A DNA stretch of 64,000 nt from Escallonia rubra. Taxonomy: Eukaryota > Streptophyta > Magnoliopsida > Escalloniales > Escalloniaceae. Numbering within the stretch: position 1 is the stretch's first letter; each line of letters opens with the position of its first letter. The DNA lies in assembly GCA_033065855.1 (NCBI GenBank), contig JAVXUO010000290.1:32790-96789 (forward strand), in the 5' to 3' direction. Position numbers and translations under genes: made by a program. The notes beneath the pieces are model-generated. The model ran no database searches. It had not been told where the DNA came from and was given only the letters and a program-made list of their open reading frames with translations. Shown in pieces: positions 1-11,700 of the stretch.

Positions 1-489
1 TTAAGAGAAGTGTAGTCATAGGGATCCTTTAACAGCCTAATACATAGAAAGGAAAGTTATTTTATGATATATGTAAACCTGTTAGGAACTCAAAATGGAC
101 ACGTTCTCAAACCCTAGCCCCTAGAATCGACACTTACGGGGTTTCATTTTGTTTGTCCTTCATACTATGTCATCTTTTGCAATAGTTTCTCGGCATCTTA
201 GCAACATTAAACACTGATTTCAACTGACTTTTTCATCGAACATTACAAATGATGCCATATTTTGGTTTAGGGGATAAAGTTGGTCAAAATATTTAGAATC
301 AAGCCTCTGATCATGAAATACCCCATCATTAATTACTTTGTCATGCGCATCTAACACCAATCAGATGCATTAAGTGTTCAGTGATGCTTTCATATATTAA
401 TTTTCTCCATGACAATGAAGAGGATTCAATTTATCATAGGTCATTAAAAATTTGGGACGTTATAGCTGATAGCATATCTAGGAAACTAA
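1..489. other. No recognisable gene
   Basis: AT-rich sequence. The small open frame at 381-602 has no recognisable domain and runs into the Harbinger-like element. It could be an upstream intron of gamma-SNAP or intergenic DNA. Confidence 0.4.
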
Positions 490-857
490 GGGTGCGTACG
501 CTTATGTTTTTCGGTATTCATTTTTGTAATGATGATAAAAAAATTACATTTTTTCGTGTATGTTTACGTTTTTTGGGTTCTGTTTTGGATGAAATTTCGT
601 AACAGTGTCAAAAAAGGTGAAAACAACCGAAAGCTGTTTTCACCTTTTTCCTTGAATTGTATTCTCTGTCAGAATCCAGTCCTTTCTCTGCTCTCTCCTC
701 CAGATATCTATGAAAACCCCTCTGCCTTCATTCTCAAGAAGCCAATCCCGGATCTGAAGGCGTCGAAGGAGAACCTAATCCGGAAAAAAAAAACCACCGC
801 TGGCTGCCAAAGATCCATTCTAAACACGACAAAGTCGCCGTTGGTGTCGACCGGAAG

Positions 858-960
858 AAATGGAAGAGGAAAACGAAGCAGCCGCCGCCGGCCGGAAAAA
901 ATGGAAGAGGAAAACGAAGCGACCGCCTCCGGCCGGAAAAAATGGAAGAGGAAAACGAAT
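858..960 (+). repeat. 41-bp tandem repeat, about 2.5 copies
   Basis: ATGGAAGAGGAAAACGAA recurs at 860, 901 and 942, a spacing of 41 bp. Because 41 is not a multiple of three, each copy is read in a different frame, so this expansion is unlikely to be under protein-level selection. Confidence 0.8.
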
Positions 961-979
961 TTATCACCAACTCGTGAGA

Positions 980-1270
980 ATGAAAGGACTGGATCTGGAT
1001 GAACTATCCACCCGCCTCCTGCGCTTCAGATCTGTCTCCAAGCTGTGGCGTTTGCTCATCAGAAGCCCCAAATTCATCACCACCCACCTCCAGACCACGA
1101 CCCAAAACCCTAGCGCCGCCGCAACCTTTCTCATCCTCCACAGCCTCCCCCACAAATCCGAGGACCACCTCCTCTCCCTCATATCTACCACTCTGTTTCA
1201 ACAAACACTCACCAAACTAGACCACCCATTTCCTTGGGTCTTCCTAGAAATGGAAGTAGTGGACTCCGTT
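980..1270 (+). pseudogene. F-box protein N-terminal fragment inside the TIR element
   Basis: The frame that starts at 860 encodes DELSTRLLRFRSVSK at residues 47-61, followed by WRLLIRSPKFITTHL. This is the usual C-terminal half of a plant F-box of the CPR30/F-box-kelch type. The first F-box half (ILxRLPVKSL) is shortened, so Skp1 binding is doubtful. After about 80 further residues homology stops and the A-rich arm of the element begins. In full genes the domain would recruit substrates to an SCF ubiquitin ligase. Here it is a captured, truncated fragment with no associated domain. The upstream Lys/Arg-rich part is a tandem-repeat artefact. Confidence 0.55.
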
Positions 1271-1460
1271 AACAGATTGGTTCAGAAAAAAGTTGGTAAA
1301 AACAAAAATAAAAATGATAAACGTACAAAAAAAACTGAAAAAATAGATACGGAAAAAAGTAAACGTACACGATACGATTTTAGAACTGAATATTAAATTC
1401 TGAAAACCAAAAACAGAATACAGAATACAGAAAAAAATCTCATAAGCGTACAGCCCCTAA

Positions 1461-3720
1461 ATATCTTTGCTTACATTTCCTACATATCATCCGGATGGCA
1501 TCAGGTTGAATTCTTTGCCCCAGTTACGTATGCATTTTGATGTGCTTGTGTTGAGACAAGGTTGTCCATTGAAGCTGAATGTCAGTCATAGACAACGGCG
1601 GGAGTCCAGCAAAGGAGATGTGTGAGGTTTCTTTTGAGTTTCTGTAGTGGAGTTCTATTTGAAGCTCGAGAGGGAGAACTGCCCTCAAGGCTTCCACTTG
1701 TGCCAGGTAAAGAAAGGAAAGGATGAGAATGTTATATCTCGTCTGAGAGGGTTAGGGAGCTTCCTCTTGCTGAGAGAATGAACCACCTCACCCCTTCGTT
1801 GTGAACGGGACAAACCTATCCAAACAGCCTTATCCTGTATCGATTGACCTCTCTGTTGACACATAGCAATTTAGAAAAGATGAGGAACAGCTGGCACCCC
1901 TAGTTATTCCCTTTTTTGGCCTTTGTCAGATCACTACATATACACGTACTCTGTTCAATTTCCATGATCTTTTCTGCTTACCTCTTTGACCAATCATCAA
2001 GAGCCACTACATGCGTTCTCTTCATATGCAATTAGCAACTCACGTGCCCCACATGAGGGCCATTTAATCACTCACCTGACCCCCTATTTGCTTGGTGATA
2101 TTAGTACTTTCGTTTTGATGACAAGACGAATGACGCGGAAGTGGTTGCTTGCGACTCTCTGATGCAGAACTGAAGAATGTCCACTCAATATACCACTAGC
2201 TGGGCTGTACTACTAGATAAAGTTCTAGCTGGAGGGTGATAATGACCTTGAATCCACATGATCCCGTGATGGAAGCACGCCACAAGCAGAAGGAAATTTT
2301 CTTGATCAATTGATAACTCTGCTCAACCCATTACACAGCAAAATAAACCTACTAATCCGTGGTGGCCAAGTAAATAAAAACGAGAATCAGTGAAGCTTTA
2401 ATCTAATTGGTTGACAAAATAGCTAGCTACTAAATATTCTAGACTCTTACTAAAACAGGAAATTTTGAAATTCGCCCTAAAACCAAAAATTACCAGACAA
2501 GGACAGTTTTCTTACCTAAATCAGAAAGGTAACTGGACATTGGTTTAAAGTGCCTCCCTTTGCGGTCGATGGTGCTCTAAACGGCGCAACGATGGGTGTA
2601 GCACTTGTCGTGATGGTCGGCTTTGTTGGGGTTTATCTTAGAAACCTTGATATTTGACTCATATTATTTCTGGACTTAATAATACTTGACTTTTCATTAA
2701 TTGGTCATGTATGTTATTCTTTTCTCTCTATGTTTTAAGTGTATAAAGATACTTATAGATGGAAGATATAAATCACGTGATACTTATAATTAAATCGTTA
2801 TGTTCGCAACCGTAGACGAACATATAGAAATCATAGAGTAGGTTGTAGTGCTTAATGAGATGGTTTATCTTGACCATGAAAGTGGAGATTTCGAGTTAAG
2901 TACTGATACATTAGCGTAACGCATCGAACGGGATCTACGTGAATAATATTTTGTTTGTTACTGTCTGATTAACATTTTTAACGATAATAGTAATATGTGA
3001 AAGTCCACAAACTTGAGATAGTGATGAACTCAAATTCATAAGATACATTGCTTTGGTATTCCAATGAGTGCAATTATTTAATAATGATCAGTACCTCAGG
3101 TATTGGGTAATGTGTGTTCTTATGTTGAGAGTATGATCTATTGCCATGAAGTTCTACGTTCACTTTTGAGAAATGATATTTCCCTAAACTTAAATAATTG
3201 TTGATCCTGAAACTTGGCTCATTCATTTAAGAAGGTATGTTGTCAGAAGGTTGATTTAATTTGTTAAATCAATTGATGATCAAGGTTATTAATTAGGTTC
3301 TTGAAGACTAGACATAAATGTTTCACAACTACGGTATTTATTTTGAGAGATTTATGAATATCTGGTAGAGGCAAATTTCACACATTAATAGCAATAAGGG
3401 CTTAAGCAATATTTCCTGGACTAGAGTGCATTTACAATTATCTAGTGGTGTTAACTATATTTAATAGGTTTCTTTTGTTTTCCGTAGAAGTTCCTTTATT
3501 CCATTAAGCACAAATCCATACAACCTATTAGCGAAAAACTCTACACTGGTCTATTGACATTTCTGATGCAAAACTCCAAGTCCAGTACAGCAATAGAAAT
3601 TCACCAAGTTTGACAAAGGGCAATGTTAGTTTCATTGTTCTTCATTTTCCTTCGGCTATAGACTCTACCACGCACCCAATCTTGGATGAATTTCTCAATC
3701 TAATTCATAGTATTGCTACA
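1461..3720. other. Unassigned AT-rich stretch, possible LTR-like segment
   Basis: No coding feature is seen. From about 2624 the sequence begins TGTTGGGGTTTATCTTAG, which looks like an LTR start, but I found no matching end, PBS or gag. It may be retrotransposon debris. Confidence 0.3.
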
Positions 3721-3729
3721 CAGTCACAG

Positions 3730-4680
3730 CAAGCACCAACTTGCTTAATCTAGCCCTCAGGCTTTTCCCTAAAAGATACTTGATAGCATATATTAAAAGC
3801 TCATGCCATCTCTCAGAAGCCACGTGGATACTACCACTTCGATAGCAAGCACTTTAGTTCAGAGCTGCTTAGTAACGGCACAGCTCATAAACAAATGATC
3901 AATTGTTTCCTGTGCTTGAGCACATTAAACACTCTTGTCTCATTCCACTGAACCAATTTATCTCTTGGTCTAAGACACGTTCTACATAATATCCTTAGAA
4001 TCACAGCCATCTTAGGAATTCTCCCAGAGAACCACACCAATTTTCACCAAGAAACAGTAGGTTTTCTGCTTCTCATAGCATTCTAAGGAGACTGAATAGT
4101 AGGCCCTTGAGTAGATGAAGTCCATATTACCTTATCTTTGTAAATTGAGGGAACAGGGGTTTGCTGGAGGATATTATAGTAGAGCTAAGAGCATTTGATC
4201 TAGGTTGAGGTAATTGCCATTCCCACATTGAATAGATGCTGCAAATTTAACATTTTCATGACTAGCAGCTTCATAAATCATTTGAGGCCCAAAGCAAGTA
4301 ACGGGAGGACCACCAGGCAACCTATTATCTAACCAGAACCAAGTACTATTCCCATCACTAATCTTGTATTGGATGAATTCTTGAACTACCTCTCTCAAAT
4401 TAAACAGTTTGCACCAAGACCAAGAGAGGTTAGTAGGAGGTTTAAAGTGCCAGACATTTTGTTATTTAATGATGTACCTGTAACTCCAATTCACACATAA
4501 AAGATCTCTTTTGGTCGCTAAATCCATATGCCTTAGAATAGCTGCTTTATTCCAGATGTCCATGTCTTTTAAACCAAGACCTCCTTCTTGAACAGGATAG
4601 CAAATGTCCTTCCAAGCAACTTTAGCCTTAGTGCACATACCACCCTTCCCATGCTATATAAAGGCACAATATTTTTGTTC
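3730..4680 (-). pseudogene. LINE (L1-type) ORF2 C-terminal part with zf-RVT remnant
   Basis: Reading the minus strand downward from 4660 gives HGKGGMCTKAKVAWKDIC, then a GGLGLKDMDIWNKA stretch. Next come YKISDGNSTWFWLDN (about 4380-4310) and, near 3950-3880 and with a frameshift, ETIDHLFMSCAVTKQL. These are, in order, the segments found between reverse transcriptase and the zf-RVT domain of plant LINE ORF2. Several frameshifts and stops make it non-functional. The matching RT portion lies at 6486-7050, separated by an inserted element (4694-6470). Confidence 0.75.
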
Positions 4681-4693
4681 AATAGCCCAGCAC

Positions 4694-6470
4694 CTATGAA
4701 GCACCGGTGCGGCACTTAGGGTGAAGCACCAGCGCCGGGTACGCGTCGGGTGCGGGTGCGCATCGGGTGCGTGTCAGGTGCGTGTCCAACATTATTTATT
4801 TATTTATTTTAAATCTTAAATATCGGGTGCGTATCCGGCGATCTGTGACTACCAGGCAGATCTGTGACCACCAATGACCACCGGCGACCACCAGCCACCC
4901 TAGCGACACCGGCAAGGAATCTGATGAGAGAGGAGACTGGAGAGAAGAAGTGAAAGCAGCAGGAGGAGGAGGAGGAGAAGAAGAACAAGAAGGAGAAGGA
5001 CTTATCGGCGACGGCGGCGGCGTGCGGCCCAAGAAGAAGAAGAACGGTCGATGTTATCTATGTTTTTTTTTTGGTAGAGATGTTAGCTAGGTAGCACAGA
5101 CACGGTGTCGGACACCGACACCGACACCGGACACCGCAATTTTCAAAAAATCAGATTATGGACACCGCTATTTTTTAATATATTTTTGATTATATATATA
5201 TATATGTTTAATAAATATCAAATACATTTGACAATCTAAAATAATAAATAATAATGAAAAACTATCAAAACAAAACAAGGAATTCAATTAGAAGTCATAA
5301 TTTATTTGGTCAATATTTATTTAGTCTGAAAATGCAACGACAAAGAGAGAAGAAAAAAGAAAAGAAAAGAAAGAAACGAGAGGACAAAGAAAAAGAACAA
5401 GAAAGAAACCACGAGAAGGCAAAGAAAAAAGAACAGGAAAGAAACGAGAGGAAGCGAGGGAAAGGAGACGAGATGAGACTTGTGGGCTAGCGACGGTGGC
5501 GGCAGACCTCCGGCGACGACGGCGAGACCTCTGGAGACGGCGACAGCGGCAACAACTGCTTCTCTTCTTTCGGCGACTGTAGCCGTCAGATCTGTTGGCT
5601 TCAGCTTCGGATCTTTGTCGACTGAGCTCCGGCAACACTGGCGACAGCTCCGGCAACACCAGCGACAGCCTTGATGTGGTCAGGAGACAGCAGCTGTGAG
5701 GTAAGAGAGAAGAAGACGGCCGTGAGTTGAGAGAGAAGAAAACGGTAAGAGTTCAAAACATCTGAAATTGGCCCTAAAACCGTCCGACACTGCTCCACGC
5801 CGTGTCCGACACTCGTCGATGAAGTGTCCGACACGGTGTCAGAAATTTAAAAAAATTCCGACACTGATGAGCCGTATCCGACACGTGTCGGGCGGTGTCC
5901 GGAGGGTGTCGGGGTGTCCGTCCGTCTAGGACACCATACCTCCACCTAGGAGAGGTGTCCGTGCTACCTAGGATGTTAGCTATGTTGGCCGTATGGAGAT
6001 GAAATGACTTTTGACTTTTGACTCTTGACACATGTTTGTTATTTTATGTTAAGTACCCATTGTTAAGTTATTACATAAACCACCCCAGTACTTCAAAGAA
6101 ATAAAAGCGATACCACATAAAAATTTTATTCTTTTCAAATTTACAATACAATTTTAATATTTATAAAACAGCCTATTAAACTTAACAAATTCTCTCTAAT
6201 TTGGTTGAAAGCTTTAAAATTTACGAAAGAGCCCATTAAATTTAAAAACTCACTGCTTTGTTTGGAATATTAATATCTTTTTACATACATCAGACACATA
6301 TATTATGATTATTGAGATTCAAACTATTTAAAAATTTAATACTAAGTGTATATAATTAAAAAAAATATTTATAAAATTTGTCGTATCCCCGCCATACCCG
6401 TATCCTAAAATTTTAAAAAATGTCGCATCCGCGTATTAGCACTCGCACCTGCATCCGTGCTTCATAATAG
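4694..6470. mobile_element. TIR element with GC-rich subterminal repeats, inserted in the LINE
   Basis: The left end CTATGAAGCACCGGTGCGGC mirrors the right end, which read inward is CTATTATGAAGCACGGATGC. Both arms contain short repeats of the GGGTGCG type (4720-4785, 6380-6460). It separates two halves of one LINE, so it is an insertion. No clear target duplication is visible, and a few LINE codons seem lost at the junction. It contains the second element at 5088-5971. Superfamily uncertain (Mutator- or CACTA-like). Confidence 0.5.
5088..5971. mobile_element. Nested TIR element with 9-bp target duplication (Mutator-like)
   Basis: GATGTTAGC is present at 5079-5087 and again at 5972-5980, a 9-bp duplication typical of Mutator-like elements. 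The ends are inverted copies of TAGGTAGCAC followed by GTGTCCGACAC-type repeats. The middle (5330-5660) is purine-rich then GC-rich and has no recognisable protein. It sits inside the 4694-6470 element and is therefore younger. Confidence 0.62.
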
Positions 6471-6485
6471 AACATCTGTTGCTAA

Positions 6486-7050
6486 CTAAATTCTTCCGGC
6501 TACAGGTCCAAGATTGATGCGAACAGAGATCTTATCCACCAAGCCTTGACAATTCTTAGCTATAAGTCTAGTAGAGATGAGTGGAACTCCCAGGTAAGTG
6601 ACATGTAGTTTACCAAGTGAGATTCCACTTGGTTGAACAAGTTCATAGAACATGTTTACAGATTTGCCAGCTGCAGATATCAAGCTTTTAGTCAAATCGT
6701 GCTCTAGACCTGACATAGTACCAAACTCCTCAATAGTATCTTTAATATTACCAGTAGTCTCTGTGTTAACAGTGGCTAGGACGCACAAATCATCAGTAAA
6801 GCAGAAATGACTGATTTGAAGTTCAGAGTATTTAGGAATTAGGATGATAGCTAAATCAAGGACTACTAGCATGAACATCCAAAATTTAGGAAAACGTTTC
6901 CTTGAGCAGCAAGAAGAGACAAGGATATATAGGATATCCTTGCCTCAAACCCTTGGTCTCTAGCAAAGTAGCCATCCAAAGAGCCATTCAAATTGATAGA
7001 GAATTTGGCACTAGTAATACAACACATCACCCACTCAATGGAAACTATAG
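6486..7050 (-). pseudogene. LINE reverse transcriptase fragment
   Basis: On the minus strand, WVMCCITSAKFSINLNGS (about 7020-6970) is followed after a frameshift by HFCFTDDL (about 6810-6790), the mutated FADD catalytic box. MSGLEHDLTKS then corresponds to the SGLxxNxxKS segment. This is the palm of a plant L1-type reverse transcriptase. It joins the C-terminal part at 3730-4680 to make one old insertion. Frameshifted and stop-containing. Confidence 0.75.
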
Positions 7051-7054
7051 GGAA

Positions 7055-7672
7055 TGGGCGAGCACGGTTCAATTTCGTTCGGTTTGAGGGTCAAACCGCA
7101 AACCGAACCTTAACCCTCGGTTTGGAAAATTTTGAACCAAACCGAACAAAACAGCATTGGTTTGGACGGTTTAAACGGTTTGGTTTATTCTGTTTGGATC
7201 GGTTTACGCCCACTTAAAAACGTCGTTCCTTTGTACACTACTATTGGATCCAATGATAGTTAAAGATTGAACTTATATTTTTTTCTAAATTACATATAAT
7301 CTTGTTACGTTCAATATATAAGTGCTCATTGAAATATGAGAAAGAATGAGTAAATATAGAAGAGATATTGGTCACCACATGTTTGTGTTATAACTGCTCT
7401 CGTTATTTTATTTTCTTTTAAATTTCAAGATTTGTTCATTTGGATTTGCTTAGTACCATGTATGTCAAAATTATCGATGAATGTTACTAAAAATAGATTG
7501 AAATGTCATGTCGGTTCGGTTTAAAAAATGTGAACCATGACCCATGAACCGAACCGAACCAAGATCGGTTTGAAAAATGTGAAAACGAACCGTTAAGATT
7601 CTCGGATGGTTCGGATTGGATTGGTTCGGTTTGAGCGGTTCGGATCGGTTTGAACGGTTTAATGCTCACCCC
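7055..7672. mobile_element. hAT-type MITE with CGGTTTGG subterminal repeats
   Basis: The left arm begins GGGCGAGCACGGTTC. The right arm, read inward, begins GGGGTGAGCATTAAACCG. Both arms are packed with AACCG/CGGTT repeats on opposite strands (7070-7200, 7510-7660). This GGGGTGAGCA terminus with GGTTCGGTT repeats is common in plant hAT-derived MITEs. No transposase. The target duplication is unclear. It interrupts or abuts the LINE RT. Confidence 0.55.
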
Positions 7673-7776
7673 GTAGGAGGGCCTAGCCCCAAGTGTGACC
7701 AGATTCAGAGAGAGGAGGATTAGTCCCTAGATATTAGGCTAATCACGTTTTTTTGGTAGACATGTATTTTACATCT

Positions 7777-7830
7777 CTCTCTCTCCCCCCCCCCCCCCCC
7801 TCTCCCCCTCTCTTTCTTTCCCTCCCTTAG
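7777..7830. repeat. CT/C-rich low-complexity tract
   Basis: A (CT)n run passes into a long C homopolymer and then further CT repeats. Confidence 0.9.
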
Positions 7831-8738
7831 AATAAGCTTTGTGAAAGCTAGGTTAAGAAGTGAAAAGGCTTGGAGTTCACTCTCCAGGGTCCTACAAGGT
7901 CATAGGAGGGAAGATATAAGGGGAAGCTCAGTCCATCGCAGCCGAACCCTGTTAGATCAGCCAAGCAGTTTCTTAGTTTTTTTTTGTGTCTTGTTTTGCA
8001 TATTGTCATGTTCATGCAATATCTTAAAGGAGATCGCGGGGCAACAATTGGTTTCAAAACCTGTACTTCTTCTTTGGATTTTACCAAGAGGCTTGACTAC
8101 TCACTGTGCCCGTTACACCTTATGGATAAAGAAATGGCCAAAATAATGCGCGCCAGTAATTGGGCTATTTCTTGTGCTCATGCGCTTCAAGAAAGTCGCG
8201 TGCTATCTTCCACGTCATTCATCTCATTGCTTGGTAAAATGGTCCCCGTTTGCATATTTACAAAACAGCTAACAAGAAGTAGTTTCAATTTCAGAATTAG
8301 AGACCTGCTTCTAACCTGGTTTCCACCCCTCACATCTTCACCCAAATTGGAACCTGCATCTAATCCTTAGTTTCTGTCCTAGAGTTGCAGGCTCATGTCA
8401 TAGGGGTTCACCAATGATTGTATATACGTCTTTCTTACTTCCGTCATCAATCCACTTATATAAGACCTTATTGGTCATACTATATTTTTTCTTGTCTGCC
8501 CTTGTATGGAGCACTACTGTTTGGGTATATAAACACTTACTTGCAGGTGCACAATCATTGTGTTGTTTAATAACGTCATTTAAATAAGGAATGAAAATAT
8601 CTTAACCAGAATTGGTTGTCTAATATATTCATATGTATGCAAGTTATATTTGCCACTTCATCATAAATGTGTATATTCATCTCTAGTATTTTCTTTCACT
8701 GAGAAACTGTTTCATCTTTTTACCCTGTTCTAATGCAG
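7831..8738 (+). other. Presumed intron upstream of the first visible gamma-SNAP exon
   Basis: No protein similarity is recognised. It ends in a pyrimidine-rich tract and TAATGCAG, a good 3' splice site, directly before the exon at 8739. Two overlapping open frames of about 100-128 codons (7841-8370) have no recognisable motif and are probably chance. Confidence 0.4.
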
Positions 8739-11700
8739 GCATATCTTAGTGCAATCATTGTGTACCTTTATGCTAATGAAGTCAATGAAGCACAGAAGTG
8801 CTACAATGATTGTTGCCAGTAAGTTTTCCTAATGCACCCTATGAGTTAGGATGAATCTTCAATGTCTTTGGATGTCTTTTTGTGCTATATGGAAGAGATT
8901 ACTAAATACAGGCATGGCACAAAGGTTAATGGCTATGAAGCACACCTCTCTTCTAGTTCGAAGTATCGTGTCTGACACCTATCGACACGTGGACACCCCT
9001 CGGACACATTTCGAACACCTCTCAGCGGTGTCCGGATATTATTTGCGTATTTCTAATTATTGGACACCGTCAGACACCTTATACATTAGTGTCCCACACC
9101 TATGGGGCAGAACTGCTAATCTTTAAACTTAATTAGGGGTCATGATGGAATGTTAGGGAAAGTTGGGATTGTTTTATAAGTTAAAAGACTAGGGCAACTC
9201 CTGATGGTATATTGTATTCTTACCTTTTGTTCAAATTGACTTTTGTCTTACCAAAAGGGAGACGGGGCTCTTAGACAAAGGCAATCTAATGTAAAAGACA
9301 AATCTTTCACTTGATGAGAGTACAGGGACGTGGTTGGAGGTTCAAAGGACGATGAACGTGACTAGGCAATTTATGTTGATTGAATCTTAGTGGATGAAAT
9401 AGACAAAAGCCATCTCTGTTTTCCTTTTGGCTTGTCTTTTGGGATCTTGCACTACCCTATTATCTATAGTTATCTAACTTGATTTCAAGTATGACTCTGA
9501 TTTGTGATTTGTTAGTTGTGGGTTTACTATTTAATGAGTGCATAATGTGCTTGAAACTTATAGAAACATGCCGGTATGTAAAATACATAAAGATACGTAG
9601 CAGTGTCCAAAATTTGTTAATCTCGAAATTGCAGTGTCGGTGTCCATGTTGATGCCGGTGTTGGCGTGGTGTACGTATCCGTGTTAATGCACATTGTTGC
9701 TGATGGTCATAAAAGGATATTAGGGTATTTTATCAACGTCTATTAGTCAACAAGTTGATCCAACTATAGAGGTATAGGCGCGTTTTACTTGAAAGGCGTC
9801 TCACTGGTGGAAAATCTGTTTTTAAATAAATTATGCCATCGGTTTTGGGTCTCCGTCACCTTTTTTGTAACTATTAATTGCTAATCAAAATGCTATAAGA
9901 TTGGATTGTGGAGTAGATTAGAAAGCTCATGGTTACTTTCTAATTTCTTTTGTCATTAGTTAGTAAACTATGTCTTAGGCCTTATTCAAGAAAGCAAGGG
10001 AAGAATATCAATCTCTCGTGCTTATTCATAGTATCTTAATGTAATGCACTAGTCCTTGGATTTAAGATTTAATAGCATTCTAAAATCTAGAGTTCAAGTT
10101 TCGCTCATATCCCTGCTTCCGATAACTTGCCAAAATTGTCGTTGGCACTCTGAAAGGTTAATAAAGAGAAAGGTGAAGAGAGGGGGGGGGGGGGGGGGAC
10201 CATCTAAGATATGAAAACATAACACTTAAGCATGTTGTCTCCAATATCGTCAAAGGGTTGCGCCAAAGCTCAGCTGTATCATAAACCTAGACATATAAAT
10301 CACTGGAGCACTATCATTGGTCAAATGTACTTAAGCCACGTCACACTAATGTATTTTAGCAAATGATACCAAGCAATATTAAGATTGGCATTTCAAATAG
10401 AATTTCAGGACCCCTTACTTTTAACAACCAAGCCACTAGACAATTCCCAATATTCCTCTCTTTTTTCCGTCTTTGAATAATCGTGAAGTATTTCTCTTTT
10501 CCTTTTCTATTCTACACTTCCATTCAAGTTCCTCCACTCAGAAATTACCTTCTTACGGCCAACCATCTCTAACAGAAACCCTCTCATATGAGAATCAATT
10601 CTGACTTCAAATGATCTGAGAAGAGTTCATCCGTATCTATAGAAATTTTTAGACACAAGGTGGGAAAGCCCGACATGGCAAGACAAGAATAAGCTACCTA
10701 GCAAACATGACAAGGCCCGATAGATGAGGTGTTGCAATGGTATTTTGACACGTACCAAGCACGACAGTGCAAAATAGCACGAGGTGTCAATTGAAGAACA
10801 GATCAACCTTGACTCGCCAACGAGCATCAGGTGTCACCATGACAACACCTGACAAGCATGACAATGCTAAATAGCATGAGGTGTCGATCGAATTCCACAC
10901 CGAATCATCATCAAGTATGAGGTGTTACAATAGCAGGACACCTAATAAGCACGACAATGCTGAATAGCATGAGGTGTTGGTCAAAGAACTGACCAAGACT
11001 TGCTCATCAAGAAGCACGAGGTGGCACGATAGAAGGATGACACATTACACGCATGATCATGCTCAAATAAGCTTGAGGTGGCACGTGTAAAAAAATACGG
11101 GTCTTTATATGGGGTGGCTGTGACATGGGTGCCATTGGAATATTAAGGTAATGGAGGCCCTCAGAGTACATTGTAATTATAATGGTGTTGGTAGGGGCAT
11201 ATTTCACGTATACATAATTCTTGGGCCAAGCATACATTGGTAAAGTTAATAGAATTTAATAGGGCCAAGCTCCTTGTACCTCCTGCTTCCTCCACCCTTG
11301 CCTACAAATAATTTCAGAGACTAGTCCAAGGCATCTGAATCCTTTTATCATCCTTGTTCGACAATATTCCCGCTTAGCATGACAGTTATATCATGCCAAG
11401 CTCTTCATGGGAAGCTTTAACAAAACTGCTGCCAATATCCATCGGACAGAAGTGAGCTGCTTCAATTTTTTCTAGTGAGTAAATGCGGGAAATAATATCA
11501 ATAAGCCCCTAGAGTTAATCTTCATACCAAAAAATCCGAAGAGCTTTTTGTCGATCCAAAAAACCCGAACAGTTGTGCTATCAATGCCCAAAAATCCAAT
11601 CATGTAATTTCTCAGTAACACAGTAAACTAACTACTGTTTCTTGACAAAAACACTCTCATGACAGCCCTGAATAATGAGCTCTGCTCATTAGCTCTCCCA

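Larger units (their letters stand above)
490..1457. mobile_element. PIF/Harbinger (Tourist-like) non-autonomous TIR element carrying an F-box gene scrap
   Basis: The ends are imperfect terminal inverted repeats: GGGTGCGTACGCTTATG on the left and, read inward from the right, GGGGCTGTACGCTTATG. A 3-bp TAA lies at 487-489 and again at 1458-1460, matching the TWA target duplication of the PIF/Harbinger superfamily. No transposase is present. The middle is GC-richer than the flanks and encodes an F-box-like stretch (980-1270), so this is best read as gene capture by a non-autonomous element. The outer 80-100 bp on both sides are T-rich or A-rich and roughly complementary. The family call rests on the TIR and TSD only. 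Confidence 0.62.

Noticed and set aside
860..1396. 178-codon open frame as an intact gene
   Set aside because: The N-terminal part is an out-of-phase 41-bp repeat, the F-box is shortened and the end is transposon arm.
5254..5660. Lys/Glu-rich open frames as charged proteins
   Set aside because: Pure products of purine-rich low-complexity DNA within a TIR element.
7841..8370. Overlapping 101- and 128-codon frames upstream of gamma-SNAP exon A
   Set aside because: No domain, no splice context matching the gene, composition like intron.
10627..11085. CRISPR-like array
   Set aside because: Plant nuclear context, repeats and spacers both diverge, and spacing is irregular.
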